A stretch of DNA of 64,000 nucleotides, from the NCBI GenBank assembly GCA_936450465.1, contig OW388297.1, forward strand, positions 54,676,989 to 54,740,988, given 5' to 3'. Of this stretch, positions 1 through 12,180 are shown one piece after another (within the stretch, counting starts at the first letter, position 1; every line of letters begins with the position of its first letter). A program made the translations under genes and the position numbers. Below the pieces are notes generated by a model. The model made no database searches, was not told where the DNA came from, and was given only the letters and a program-made list of their open reading frames with translations. This stretch comes from Gibbula magus. Taxonomy: Eukaryota > Mollusca > Gastropoda > Trochida > Trochidae.

Positions 1-40
1 GCAAAGTAGGTCTAGTCAACAGATAGGTATTTAAATAATA
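1..40. repeat. DIRS-type terminal repeat remnant at window edge
   Basis: The first 22 bases are identical to 42295-42316, the point where the DIRS-type element ends, and similarity continues for about 40 bases. A related version lies at 26344-26362. This is probably the terminus of another DIRS element that is either cut by the window edge or lost. Orientation cannot be decided from this end alone. Confidence 0.6.
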
Positions 41-59
41 TAATTGTATTTTATTGACT

Positions 60-1020
60 TTGGTGAAGTTTTCAATGAAATGTTGATTTTAATAATATAT
101 ATTGAGTTAGAGGAAATATTGATTTTGGAAATATAATGTTTGTGACATGTTGACTTTGGAAATATTTATTAACTTTGGTGGAAGTTTTACTTAGATAAAA
201 TATTGAGTTTGATGTCATGTTGACTTTAATATATTTTGAGTTATGTGAATTGTTGACTTTTGAAATATTTATTGACTTTTGTGAAAGTTTAACTTCAATT
301 AAATGTAGAGTTTGTAAAAGATATTTTGAATTTAGTGAAATGTTGATTTTGATCAAGTATTTATTTGGTGAAATGTTGACCTTGAAAAAGAAAATTATCA
401 AGTGTCCTTCCCCTAAAACATATATTGAGATTATAGATATGTAGTATTTTTTTTTTTAATTTTAAAAAAAATATTGACTTTGAAAAGGATTTTTTTAAAT
501 TTAGTGAAATGTTGACTTTGATCACATATTTACTATAGTGAAATGTTGACTTTGAAAATATTAAATGACCTTTGTAAAAGTTTAACTTATATAAAATGTT
601 GACTTTGAAAAAGATATTTTGAATTAAGTGAAAGATTGACTTTGATCAAGTATTGACTTTGATGAAATGTTGACTTTGGAAATAGTCATTGACTTTTGTG
701 AAAGTTTAACTTAAATAAAATGTTGACTTTGAAAAAGATTTTTTTGAATTTAGTGAAATGTTGGCTTTGATAACATATTGACTTCAGTGAAATGATGACT
801 TTGAAAATATTTATTGACTTTTATCAAAGTTTAACTTATATAAAATGTTGACTTTGAAAAAGATTTTTTTAATTTAGTGAAATGTTGACTTTGATGACAT
901 ACTGACTTAAGTGAAATGTTGACTTTGAAAATATTTATTGACTTTTGTGGAAGTTTAACTTATAAAAAATGTTGACTTTGGTGACATGTTGGTTTTGAAA
1001 AAGATATTTTGAATTTAGTA
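60..1020. repeat. GTTGACTTTG minisatellite with higher-order period
   Basis: Degenerate short monomers built around GTTGACTTTG fill the region. A larger unit is also visible: the GAAAAAGAT-type landmark recurs near 482, 607, 731 and 856, about 125 bp apart, then near 997. The short open frames here on both strands are translations of the repeat and are not genes. Related monomers occur at 9300-9540, and in reverse orientation near 15470-15660. Confidence 0.85.
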
Positions 1021-1998
1021 AAATAGAATAAGGTAAAAATGATTCTAAATAGCTATGTGTGACGTCTTGGCTTTTCTGAAAGGTTTAACACTTTCAATTG
1101 GACATCAAAGGCCGATTGTTTCAAATATGTCCAAACCCATTGATATCACAACCAAGCTCATGGTGGTGCATTCTATGCGAGACCCAAAATATTTTCATAG
1201 CTTTGACAGTTATTAACTAGTGATAGACCTCTCATGTGTATCATATGCATACTGAAATATTGAATAAACATCGCATTTCATTCGATATAAACATATTCCA
1301 AGAAAAACATGGAGTGATTGTGACAAAGGAACTAACAAATGTAATTTAAAGCGATATTATAATGATGTTAACAGTATTTAAGTGTGCTGTGTATAAGACA
1401 GTCCCAGGTCTTACATAATGTGCATGAAGCAGAGAACGTCTCCCCGTCAGTGATCCCTGGGTTGATTTGTTAATTTGTTAAATATTTTACCTCGAGCGGT
1501 AGGGAGACGTATCAATTATCATCGCGTCTGTGTTTGAAGACCTGCTTAGTGTTGTTCATGACATTGAATTCGTTTGTGTATATTCTCTATTTTGTTGAAA
1601 GAATAAAACTATGAACATTTGTCCTGTTCTTCCTCCTAACCATTCGTTAGATTAATCGGCAAGGTCGATACAAACATATTAACCTAGGGAAATATCCAGG
1701 CGAAGCAGAGATTTTCAGTGTCCGGACGAGGATACATTCTTGCAGCTATGACTGCATCAGAGGTTGAATATCTCATAACTCCCTAGGTCGATATATATTA
1801 TTATAAACAGTCATCCGTTTCAATGGCCATGTCATCCCTAGGTGTGTAATTTACAGGTGGCGGGAATGACCATTAACTAATTATGTACCGACCCTCACTT
1901 AATTGTGGCCAACATTCTGACACGTGCAAATGTTCTTATAGATCTAATGCACAAGTATTATTTAACATGTGATCCTAGAAAGGTAGTTATGAAACTTT
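405..1998 (+). repeat. Arm 1 of a diverged inverted duplication
   Basis: Three blocks recur as reverse complements at 12.2-15.6 kb in collinear inverted order: about 405-460 matches 15553-15605, 1412-1460 matches 12385-12433, and 1850-1998 matches 12180-12370. The other arm is expanded by LINE insertions. The sequence between the blocks in this arm holds no gene that I recognise. Confidence 0.7.
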
Positions 1999-2029
1999 AT
2001 ACCACTAGGGTTGTTATGTCTATTGTTCT

Positions 2030-2280
2030 GGAAGTGTTTTTTTGCATAACTTTAAACGCTCTCCCTCGATCAGGGATTATCAAAATAACTCCGAGGATAA
2101 CACCGTGGTAGAACGTCTCATTGTCCTCGGGCAGATACATCAAATTAACTCGGCTTCGCCTCGTTATTTGACGTATCTTCCGTAGGAAAAATAAGACATC
2201 GGTAATTTTCAAATATCTCTTCGGCTACGCCTCGAGCGATATTTCTAAATTACCTCTGCAAATTTGACCTTAAAAAGAAA
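2030..2280. repeat. AT-rich segment with CTCGGCTTCGCCTCG-type mini-hairpins
   Basis: Two short GC-rich hairpin-like words (near 2148-2165 and 2218-2238) of the form CTCGG-CTTCG-CCTCG sit in AT-rich sequence. A similar word occurs at 55090-55122. They resemble ends of small foldback elements, but I cannot define boundaries. The overlapping short open frames are not convincing genes. Confidence 0.3.
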
Positions 2281-2550
2281 ACACAACTTCTATTTTGATA
2301 TGAACAACAGTTCTCGAAATACATGGCTGGTGACTTTGACTTTTTTTATGACACTTCGTCTTGGTTTTTCGATTGCGTAGAAGTTCCGTCAAGAATTAAG
2401 CTGACCCTCTGTTGGTCCTCATCGTTTCTCCGCATAAAAGTCCGAATACCTTCAAAAACAAATTTATCAGCATTTAGCATCTAAAAATAACATGGTCCTA
2501 TTGCAATTTTATGCAAAAAGTATACCAATTATAATTTGCTCAGATGAACA

Positions 2551-3596
2551 TCAATTATCTGCATTTCCTTCCATTTTTGGCGATAAAAAATTACTTCTAT
2601 GACCAGTTCTGTCCATGATCTTTTCGGAGACACCAGATTTTGCAAGTTTCCTCACTGCCGTAGCAGGGAGGAAGAGGTTTGTTTTGTAACCATCAACGCC
2701 GGCCCTCTTGCACAAATCAGGAACCATATTCTGTAAACTGTTGTGTCCTAGGGGCTGTCGGCTATACCTGAAAATATATATAACGTATGTTTATAATTAT
2801 ATCAAAAGAATTAGATCTTTACAAAGTTTCCACTCATATTGTGTGAAACATAAAATTTAGCTTATGAACTTGTGGTTTTGGGCTTTTTATGGGTGCTTCC
2901 ACAACATTGATAAATTGTCATTGTTAAAATGTGTCTACATGAATACATAGTATACATACCAACATTTGTCGGTTGCATGCTGTAATGTCTGAAGGTAGAA
3001 TGCATTATGGCCATCAGGTGGGACCAAGGACATGTACTTCTTGAAGATTAACATGGCATCGTTTGTGGATTAGATGTGTTTTCATACCGCTTTACATTTC
3101 TGTCTTGGAACAATCTTGAACATAATGCAAATATTCCTTTCCCTCAGCATCTCTCTTTAACTTGATTTGTGGATTTTCAAACCCGAGTGAACGATGTTCC
3201 TTGCCGCTTCTCAAGGCGAAATTCTTGTCGTTGAGGTAAAGTAAAGTTGACAGCAAAACCCGAGGATTGTGGTCCCCTAAATGCCGATTTCTCCACATTT
3301 TATCTTCATCTTCGTCCTTAATTACCTCTGCTTGTCTAACCTTCATACCCAATCCTTTGTGTCAATCTCTTCATCTATCCATCTAAAACTTGGCGAAATC
3401 TTTCATTTTGGTCTTGTGATAGAAATTTCACATCACGTGTGGCATAGCACTTTATGTAGGACTGGATACCCATTACAATAGCAAATAGGGTGTTGAGTGG
3501 ATATTCTGATCCGTAATTTTTTCTGACCTCCAAAACAAACTTGGGCATGATAACCGACAGCTCGCAGTCTTCCAGATAACGAAGGTCCTTCATCAC
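2551..3596 (-). pseudogene. Crypton/DUF3504-type tyrosine recombinase-like pseudogene
   Basis: Reading leftwards, 3596-3375 encodes a segment with LNTLFAIVMGIQSYIK, and 3352-3092 encodes LGDHNPRVLLSTLLYLNDK followed by FALRSGKEHRSLGF. Then come KKYMSLVPPDGHNAFYLQ (about 3040-2990) and, after an intron, RQPLGHNSLQNMVPDLCK and VSEKIMDRTGHRSN, ending in a stop at 2551-2553. This order is the DUF3504 domain, found in Crypton recombinases and in domesticated relatives such as the KIAA1958, QRICH1 and ZMYM2 families. It is broken by a TAG where GAG is expected near 3375, a frameshift near 3350, and at least one more disruption near 3030-3090. The NHSLRAT-type catalytic box reads NLFLPAT, so its arginine is lost. 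An acceptor AG precedes 3596, so an upstream exon probably existed. Family assignment is good; loss of function is nearly certain. Confidence 0.75.
2768..2959 (-). other. Intron within the Crypton-like pseudogene
   Basis: On the minus strand the upstream exon ends at 2960 before GTATGT, and the next exon starts at 2767 after a TTTTCAG acceptor. Joining the two restores the family reading DKCW-YSRQPLG in frame across a 192-bp intron. A spliceosomal intron argues that this was a resident gene or an intron-bearing element and not a processed copy. Confidence 0.7.
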
Positions 3597-3619
3597 CTAT
3601 AAGTATATTATTATTCAAT

Positions 3620-5144
3620 ATAATTCCGAGGTTGGTGTAAGGACAATAATAACTACCAAATCAGAATGAATAATTCTAAATATTGGAAATCCTAAATCAT
3701 TTCACAATTACAATAGGTTAATTAAAGCAACACTCAAATTGTTTAACTTTTTAAGGGGTGGCACATTGGTCAAATGTCATAATTTCCGCCATTGCAACGA
3801 GAAAGACTACATAGAAAAATAATTGAGCCAAACAGGTTCATAATAAGGGAAATACTGATCGAAAACCGAACAATACGGCTTGATTGGAGCGCACCAATTT
3901 TTCAAGCGTAATTTTTGAAAAGTTTCTAAAGCAGATAGAAAAACAAATACAATCATTCAAAATATGTTATAACCTGTTTATACAAAACGTCGGATTGGTC
4001 CCATAAATTTGAAATGTAAACGTTTTTTTGGGGGGGAAACAATGCATCACACATGTACTTGGCACTAACTTGGGATAAATAGCGATGAAAGTATCAGTTG
4101 AGTGAATTAATTCTGGTAGATATTTAAGGTAATTAAGATGTAATGGAAAGCTGAGTGTCACTTTATAAGAACACTATATGTTACAAGTATAAATGGTAAT
4201 TAATGGGGGTCATTAAAAGTGACAACAGAGATATTTTAAGTGCTTAAAATATTCATAATGACAATGTTATAAATGGTCAACACATTTAATTACCCCTTCA
4301 TAATTAATTTTAGGTTGAAGTTTTGTTAAACTTACTTTTACAGGTGAATCTCTCCGATTATTGTTGGCGGTTGCCCACGCAGTTAACACGCTGTAGGTAG
4401 CGACCGCAGCGCTCACTAGGTGCGCTGGTGTCGTTTTCTCGCGATGGCGAACCGAATTGGATCACAACAGTGGTCGTGTTCGACGAGTTTTTATTGATAT
4501 TTCTGCTTACTGTACAAACGTGTATCGCATATGTATCGACTCGGGACATGTTCCTGTAGGTGTATATCGCTTCAGTGACGAGGTAGCGTGATTTCTAAGA
4601 AAATAGCGACGAGTTGAAATTTCCCCCTTTTTTAAACATTGTTTATTTACGAAATGTAATATCATATAATAATATCATATCAATATACACTCTCTATGAT
4701 CATTCAGGGACTGAACTTTCCCAAAAATTTTGTAAAACTATCAAATCAAACCTTTCAAATAGATCGTCGAACATAACTGGTATCGCACGTGTACCCAAGT
4801 AAATTTGGAGTTATCTGCCCTTGCCCCTTGTCACTTCTAATAAAAGCAGTGTCTAGGATGTGTTATTTGGTGGCTTTGTGAATGAAAAATGAGTAATATA
4901 CTAGATTATATTGTCATGATTTGATCAATATGTTATTTTCTAAAAATATATGGACTTTATTAAATGAATAAAAAAGAGTAATGTATTATATATTATTGTC
5001 ATATATGTCACTTAATTAATGAGGACCTAGCTATAGTATTGTTTAAAAAAGACCAAAATAAACATTTATTAATATATATAAACCAAACATATTAATTAAT
5101 TCAATTTGTTCAATTTCCATTGTAATTTGCAAGACATATATTTG

Positions 5145-5147
<3 letters not shown>
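3620..5147. other. Mostly unannotated; CpG-rich patch at 4350-4560
   Basis: No recognised gene. The stretch 4350-4560 is richer in CpG than its surroundings and contains a 63-codon minus-strand frame (4549-4358). The Crypton-like pseudogene lies downstream on the same strand. The patch could be its promoter or first exon, but no splice connection that keeps the frame is visible, so this is only inference. Confidence 0.25.

Positions 5148-5196
<49 letters not shown>
5148..5196. repeat. (AT)n microsatellite
   Basis: An uninterrupted AT dinucleotide run of about 24 copies. Confidence 0.97.
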
Positions 5197-5199
<3 letters not shown>

Positions 5200-5633
5200 T
5201 ATAATTTCTTTAGCACATCTATAATATGGTACATACTGGCTAGTGCATACATCAGACAAGATTACAATTGTTTTCTCTCTCTGTGCAATTGACGATAATA
5301 GATAATAATTTCAATAAAATAAGTGGTCACATATATAGTTTATTTTATTATATATGATTTATATTAATTTCAGAAACGAAGATATGTATCAAGTTAAGAT
5401 TAGAATTTACAAGTTCCTCAGTGAAATATTAAAATTTTGAAAGGTTTTTACGATTGTTTTCCAATTTTTCATAAATTGTATTTCTGCGAACAACCGATTG
5501 TTAGTGTTGTTTCTAACAAAAACATTTGATTTTCATATCTCGAAATAAATGTTTGAATTTGTTGCAGTTATATAAATGGGTCTACTTACCATAAAATATT
5601 GTCACACAAGATGCTACAATACATCTTAAACTA

Positions 5634-6060
5634 CCAGAAAAAGAAAGTACACACCTCAGTTGGTTTAGATTGTTTCAATATTTGAAAGAAAGCAGGTACA
5701 ATAATTTTGACTATGGCACAATACAATAATGCTTATCTGCAGTAGTTTGAATGAACTAATTGGTGACTTTTAGTTAAAATATCTATATGACCCCTTTCAT
5801 GTTTAAAATGTTGTAAATGTGTGCAGAATCAGGCACATTCATAGTCTTATATATGTCGAACATTTGGGTATCATCAAAAGTAATTTTTAAAATTAAAATT
5901 TCATATTTTTTAAAATTTAAAAACATGTAGAAGTATTCTTTGGCTGCTGACTAAACATCTTTACTTTACGGTTTTAGATTATGACATCGAAATTAAATCA
6001 CACATATATCATGTTAAAATCAACAGAAGCATGAACTTTCTTTTGCCTGACAGTTTAGAT
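5634..6060. mobile_element. MITE with ACCTCAG-type ends (diverged copy)
   Basis: The block is similar along its length to 18132-18635, including the shared internal words GGCACATT and AAAATGTTGTAAATGT. It ends in AACTTTCTTTTGCCTGACAG, matching the 3' end of that copy. The left end is degenerate. It is non-coding. The better-preserved copy has inverted ends flanked by TA, suggesting a Tc1/mariner-type non-autonomous element. Confidence 0.55.
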
Positions 6061-6435
6061 CTATGTAGCAGATTTTAAAAATTCCAACGTTTAGACTACT
6101 GCTCCCATACTTTCCATATTATCAATTCTCTTGTCAAAGCCCAACTTCTTCATTTTATATTCTTTATTGCAAACAAACATGTTACACAAATCGAACAGAC
6201 AGGCAGATGACATCATGTAACATCTACCACTTAATAAATTAATTTAAATGATGAAACGATATTTCTTCCTCTTCTACATTCCTCGACTCAGCATCTGCGT
6301 ACACTGGGAAAAGCAGGAGGTTCTGGAATGGTGGACATCTGCAACTCTAAATAATTTTAATTTGTAGAATTGGTCAGTATTCTCAGAATAAAACAAACAT
6401 CTATGGATACATTGACCGTCTTCATCTGCATTTTT

Positions 6436-6836
6436 AGCTCATCAGGCCTGATGGGCTTATGGCATGGCATGGTGTCCGGCGTCCGTCCGTCCATCCGTCC
6501 ATAATTATTTTGCTTTTTCGACTTCTTCTCCAGAACCAATGACTCAACAGAGCTGAAATTTTATGTGCAGACTCCTTGGCCAGTGGGGATTCTAAATTGT
6601 AGATTTCGTGACCCCATGACCCCAAATGGGGTCACAGGGGTCACATCCTTAAAAACCTTTTCAGACTCCTTGGCCAATGGGGATTCTAAATTGTAGATTG
6701 TGTGACCCCGTGACCCCAAATGGGGCCACAGTGGTCATGATCTAAGAACCTACCTGTTGCTTAAACTTAAATATTCAACTTTAGATAGTAAATCAATGAA
6801 ATCCTGATGAGCTACAGAGGCCATGGCTCTATTTTT
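6436..6836 (+). mobile_element. CCGTCC element, AGCTCATCAGG family
   Basis: It starts with the small palindrome CATCAGGCCTGATG, then GGCATGGCATGG, then a GTCCGTCCGTCCATCCGTCC tract. Two internal units of about 97 bp follow, sharing ACTCCTTGGCCA and a GTGACCCC block. It ends with GATGAGCTACAGAGGCCATG. Elements of this build are common in molluscan genomes (established from general knowledge, not searched here). A truncated copy in the opposite orientation is at 19384-19850, and a 5' fragment is at 43058-43215. The small open frames inside are not genes. Confidence 0.65.
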
Positions 6837-7602
6837 TATACTTAAGAAAGTATTGTGCGCTAAGAAGATTTGTTACGAATAATCAGCAAACTCTCCAAGG
6901 CTACTCTAAATGACTTATTTACTACATGACCTTTTCAGATTTCAAACTCAATTCTGGATCGTTCGTAATAGAGTCGAACGATTTACGCCAAACATACAAA
7001 TAACCAAAAAAACTCCTTTTTTTAAAATCTACTGATAAATAATACTGTACCTTGACTATTTTTAAACATTGCACAATTCTTTGTAAGTGTTTTCACTAAA
7101 CACCATATTTTCCAACACCCACACATAAGCCTACTTGTCTGGTATATTCACATATTGACTGCTCTAAGATAGCTGGAACTTGGATCTCATTTCCAGAAAG
7201 AAACTGTACCTGATAATTATTGAAGGATCATATATTTTAAAGAATATATTTTGGAATTTGACTCTTGCTGGAAGATGTTAACAATATCAAGCACAAACAA
7301 TTGTATTCAAATTAGCAGCGAGCGATGCTTTATGCTTGTATACATTTTCTGAAAATAATGGTATTTATCTTACTTTCTATTTGATACAATTTGTTTTGTT
7401 TTTTACATCATTAATTATTTCCTTCAGGCTGACTTTCCTCATTTACACACTTTGTACACAATTGATTCCCCCTTTATATTAAGTAATGAGATCTCAAATA
7501 TCTATGAAATATGCTAATTTAGAAAATATGTAAATCAAGGGGGAGAGCCATCACCAATAGAAAAGCAAGTGGTACATTGTACGAATATACTAATAAAAGT
7601 AT

Positions 7603-8035
7603 TCGAGGGTATAATAATATAGCGACCCGCGTATCCGTCCATGCGTCTGTTCTTAAAATGTTACAAGTATCTCTGAGGACATGCTGGTTTCACCAAACTG
7701 GTCACACATGTCAACATTATTTCAAGTTCCCATTTATATGAATTTCTTTTTGTGAGGAAGTCTTTTATCTGAAGCATACATGTAACTGCTCAAATGAAGA
7801 TGTTGGCTTCATTAAAGTTTCTACAAATTTAAACCATTAACCGGTATACCAATATCTAAATTAGATGGTGGTCTTCATTAAATTATGACAGAATGTTAAT
7901 ATCTGTAGAATTATCATATTGTACTTTTGAAGCGTATCTCTGAAAACTTCACACTCTGATTTTACTATTTTGAAACTTTTACTTTTACTTACTTTTACTA
8001 ACGTTGAAAGTGAGGGTATATGAGCGAGCTAATTC
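7603..8035 (+). mobile_element. CCGTCC element, GGGGTATATAGCG family (diverged)
   Basis: It begins GAGGGTATAATAATATAGCG, then ATCCGTCCATGCGTC, carries the internal phrase TTCACCAAACTGGTCACACATGTC, and ends GAGGGTATATGAGCGAGC. The same order is seen at 26408-26985 and 56711-57143. Start and end carry the same GGGTATA word as a direct repeat, not an inverted one. Confidence 0.55.
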
Positions 8036-8039
8036 TCTT

Positions 8040-9200
8040 TTTTAAAAAGGATATTTCGTACAGATACATTAATGTAAGATCATTGATTCCTTGTGTTACT
8101 TTGATTATACAATCAGTATTGTAATTACGGTATAGAACTAATGACGGTGCAATATGTGCACTGTTTGTTAGGCTTGCCCCGTGAGCTTTTAACCTGTACA
8201 TGTTCATACTTCTTGTAGGGGAATGGCTTTCATCATCTTGTACATTGGAGGAAAATACAAATGTTCAGAGTATTCAAATTTAGAATCTTAAATATTACAT
8301 TAATTATGTCTATTGTCGTGGTAAAAAAGAAACATTGTTACAACAAAGAAAAGTACTCATTGAAAAGTTGGCATGCTTTGTCATATCATGGTTTTGTTGA
8401 AGTGGGCGTGGCAGAAATGTTTATATTCGGAAACATTAATAAAAGTAGAAACATTTTTGTGAAACTTTGTGACAATACTGCAATAGACTTATAGTACACA
8501 ATAGAAAGGCAATTTTGATATTATAATTTCTTAAACAAAAATAGGAAGAGTGATCCAATTTGTGTAAAAATTCAGGATTTTGATTCCCGGGGGGTAGTGA
8601 TATTGTAAGTGTTGGTACTCACTAACTAAGCATCGCAAATACGTTCGAACACTTTTTTACCTTTAGTTATATACTTCCTAATGATAAATAACAAAAATAT
8701 TTAGAAAAAGATATTTTTAAATTTTTGCGCTGCGGTCCCTACTGTAGGCCCATTTGTCTCGTTTTTTCTTATTTAGAAAAAGTAGCTCTGGCATTCACTT
8801 CGTCCGCAGACGATATATGAAAACGCTGCTCACTGTCATCCTTGTTGCTCTGGGTCTCCAAGTCATGTTGAGCTTCTAGTTCTTCTAGCCCGAAAATTTT
8901 CTTCATCCTAACTAGTAGCCATGCTGATTTGCTTAGTACTCTGCTCGGATGTGACTGTAATGTACGCTTGGTCTAGCTAACACCTCTTCTCGGTTGCACG
9001 TGATGCACGTGCGTTAACCGCAAGTTGTTTCGAGATCGCTGTGAGCTGCGTTTGTGTGAAGTGTTCCCGTTGCCATGAACAATAAACTGACCTTGGGCAA
9101 TTATTTTTTTATAAAAAATTGGAATTATACCTCTACTGATTGTTTTTGAAAAGTTTAATGCCATCTTATGTATACACATCGATATGCCCACGTGGTATAA
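8040..9200. other. No gene recognised
   Basis: Short open frames at 8261-8494 (plus) and 8973-9191 (minus) have no recognisable domain, no supporting splice context and AT-driven composition. I see no repeat structure with clear limits here. Confidence 0.5.
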
Positions 9201-9203
9201 GCC

Positions 9204-9276
9204 GGTTAATCACCCTAAACTGCGGTAGTTATTTAGAGATTATCTAAATAACTACCGCAGTTTAGGGTGATTAACC
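9204..9276. repeat. Perfect 34-bp inverted repeat with 5-nt loop
   Basis: Arm 9204-9237 is the exact reverse complement of arm 9243-9276; the spacer is GATTA (9238-9242). The arms start GGTTAATCACCC. No coding frame uses them. The flanks do not show a clear target-site duplication. Confidence 0.95.
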
Positions 9277-9282
9277 TATACT

Positions 9283-9670
9283 CAATTATCATGTACTGTA
9301 ACAGATTGTTTAGTGACATCTTGACGTTGAAAAGATATATCGAGTTTGATGACATCTTGACTTTGGAAATATTGATTGACTTTGGTAAAAGTTTATCTTT
9401 AATGATATGTTAACTTTGGTGACATATTGACCTTGAGAAGATATTTTGAGTTTACTGAATTGTTGACTTTCAAAAGATTGACTTTGGTGACATGTTGACT
9501 TTGAAATATTTGTTGGCGTTGTTGAATTTAATGACATTTTGAAAACACTAATGTCTGGCTAAAGGAGCGCGTTTAAGACAGTAAGTGTTAGATCATTTGA
9601 TACACAATACACCAGTCACCAAGACTGATGATTTATACACAACTGATTGCAGGTTACAAATATATGATAT
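9283..9670 (+). repeat. Block repeated in inverse at 12.16 and 15.29-15.66 kb
   Basis: Positions 9283-9308 match the reverse complement of about 12160-12186. Positions 9310-9540 are the GTTGACTTTG minisatellite. Positions 9549-9670 match the reverse complement of about 15290-15425, sharing the phrases TGGCTAAAGG and CTGATTGCAGGTTA. Because the two matches are not in one collinear order, this copy is rearranged. Confidence 0.6.
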
Positions 9671-9827
9671 ACCAGACTTCCTAGCTATCAGAACATCCTG
9701 TCTGTAAACGAGCTTGTTCTGGTATTACGTAACATGTGTATTTGGTCAACTAACCCATCACAGAAGTCTCAACTCGTTTAGGCCGACAGGTAATTAGTTA
9801 CCGGTTCAACGCCTCTGACCTAGCTCC

Positions 9828-10006
9828 TGGGTGAGCAGAGACCGCCAATAGAGTCAGAAGCCCCAATATTTAGACATTAATTAAAAAGCCTTTATCAAAT
9901 TGATGAGTGAACAAAAGGCATGTATAAGGTCCCTGCTCTGACCTTGCTCCTGAGAACGCCAATAGAGTCAGAAGCCCTTTATTAAATGGATGAGTGAACA
10001 AAAAGC
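9828..10006. repeat. Short imperfect tandem duplication
   Basis: The phrase CGCCAATAGAGTCAGAAGCC occurs twice about 108 bp apart (near 9843 and 9956). Each copy is followed by GATGAGTGAACAAAA. No gene is involved. Confidence 0.7.
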
Positions 10007-12180
10007 ACGAGGTTGTTATCCATTACGGAAATGAAACAGTTCATTTCTTACCTCACTAAGTCTTGTTTGATTCGATTTGGAGCATTTTTATTCATTGAAT
10101 AGCTAAAACAATACATACTATATACCTTCATGTATTTATGGCACTGCTCAGTTGTCTATGGCTTCAAAATACTGCTTTGCCTCGTTAGTTCGCCAATATT
10201 ATGCTCACTAATCTTATATATATATTATTCGTTTTGTATCAATAATCAGTGTACTTTTAGAAATGTAGTGATGCAATGAATTCAGAATGTCTTTATTTGT
10301 TGCGTTATCAAATTCGCAAGTACCGTTTACAGTACAGTTTAATTAATTCGAACTCTTGAAACTAGTAATGACCCACTCACTGTTAGATTGTTGACAGCAG
10401 GGAAGGGATGCATGCAAAGTCTACATTAAACATTTTCGTAACCATTTGATCAGTTTACAATTTCGGCCGCTCTCTCAATACGATACACTGTTTATTCAAG
10501 ACATCTTACGATTTTGACGGGTATTATTAATGAATGGCCATTTCACACAAGATTCCCTCCCCTAACAACATATGTTGAGATTATAGTAGAGAGATGAAGA
10601 ATATTTTATTTACGTGTCACATGCCGAACATAAATAATATTAACATATAAAACATGATCATACAAAACAGAACCAAGCCCTTAGGCTAACGAGACACGAT
10701 TTTCATTAAAATATCAATTCACCCGAGAATAAATACCCCCCTCCCCCCCCCCCCCCCCCCCCCCCCCCCCAACACACACACATACACACACACACACACA
10801 CCATTGTCCCAACACATGTTCTCATTCAAACATCACATAAAATAATCCTATTCACTCTCGTACACACCCCACATCCTCGCCCTTCGGTTTCATTCCCATA
10901 CTCTCAAATTCATTCTCTCGTACAAAACATACGCATAACACCACCACACATTCTAAAAACAATGTATGGTATGATAAATTTTTAAATAGACGTTTCCACA
11001 AATTACTCTCTGGTTTGAAATCCAAAATGAATATACCACTTTTTCTTAAATCCCAGAAAATTCTTTAGCGTTTATCCATCAAGTCAGTGAACCGTATCTC
11101 CTGAACATCCCAGTGACAACTTGTGTGTATCTCTGAGTCAACTCAACATGTGTCACGGTGCTCAGATTGGAATAACAGTATTGGCGACAATACACATTCG
11201 TACGTATTTTTAGATACCCACACAGACTGCCCCCTTGCAATACACATCTAAATGTTCATGCAGTTACATAAACATTGCATGCTACACGTTTGTATTTCGT
11301 ATTTATATAGTAATAAATGATTTGAAAGCACGTATCTTATCAGGTTATCATACATACATTTATATACATTACCGAGACATCAAAATCCATGTCCCATAAC
11401 TCTCCAATTTCAATTTTGTGTCTTCATGTTTATAGATTATGATAATTAAGTATTCCGTCGATTCTTACATTATGCAATAGGTGTACTTTATTTTGAATAT
11501 TCATTTATGCATATATATGCGATATATTTAAATGTACAACAATTTAAAATGGCTTATGTTTATGCTTATGATTTGTGAAGTCAAGACATATTTATGATAA
11601 ATACGATGTTTAATCATTTTTTTACGGTTAAATTGTTAATGTTGTACATAAATCAAACGAATAGCAAATGTGGTCGATCTCTGAGAACGATTATCCTACG
11701 AGTCTATCCATGACCTCATGATATACAGCACAATACAATTAAATATAAATATAAATATATAGATGCTATCTGTCTTTCTTGTCTATCTGATTTGCTTGAT
11801 TTATACCAGGATTATCTCATCGAGTGAAGTTTATATTTTCGTATGCAGCGACGGCGCAAGTGAGAATATATTACTCTTCCACCTTACGAGATGAGGTGAA
11901 CATGATATTTGTCAAGAATTGACAGATTTTCTATTTATTATATCAATAATTCTGTGTTTTATGTTTAAATTGACCAGATTTCAACGGCATCCGTTTTAAT
12001 GGCATCATACATCACAACCTTAAATGTGGAGCTACTAAATAACTTTTTTCCAACAGCGAATATATGTGTTCTATGTGTTCATTTATACAGAACACAATGA
12101 GATAATAATATATGATATCTAATATACATAGATAATCGACTGACTGAGTGTTTGCAATTCACAATCTATTACAGTACATG
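10007..12180. other. AT-rich, no gene recognised
   Basis: No coding frame with a recognisable domain. Near 10548-10600 is a diverged form of the block at 405-460 (CCCTAACAACATATGTTGAG). The only other clear structure is the poly-C/CA tract annotated separately. Confidence 0.5.
10736..10802. repeat. Poly-C run followed by (CA)n
   Basis: A run of about 35 bases, almost pure C with a single T near 10742, passes directly into a CA dinucleotide repeat. Long homopolymers like this often cause assembly length errors. Confidence 0.95.

Noticed and set aside
217..444. 75-codon plus-strand frame rich in L, F and E
   Set aside because: It is a translation of the GTTGACTTTG minisatellite and has no independent support.
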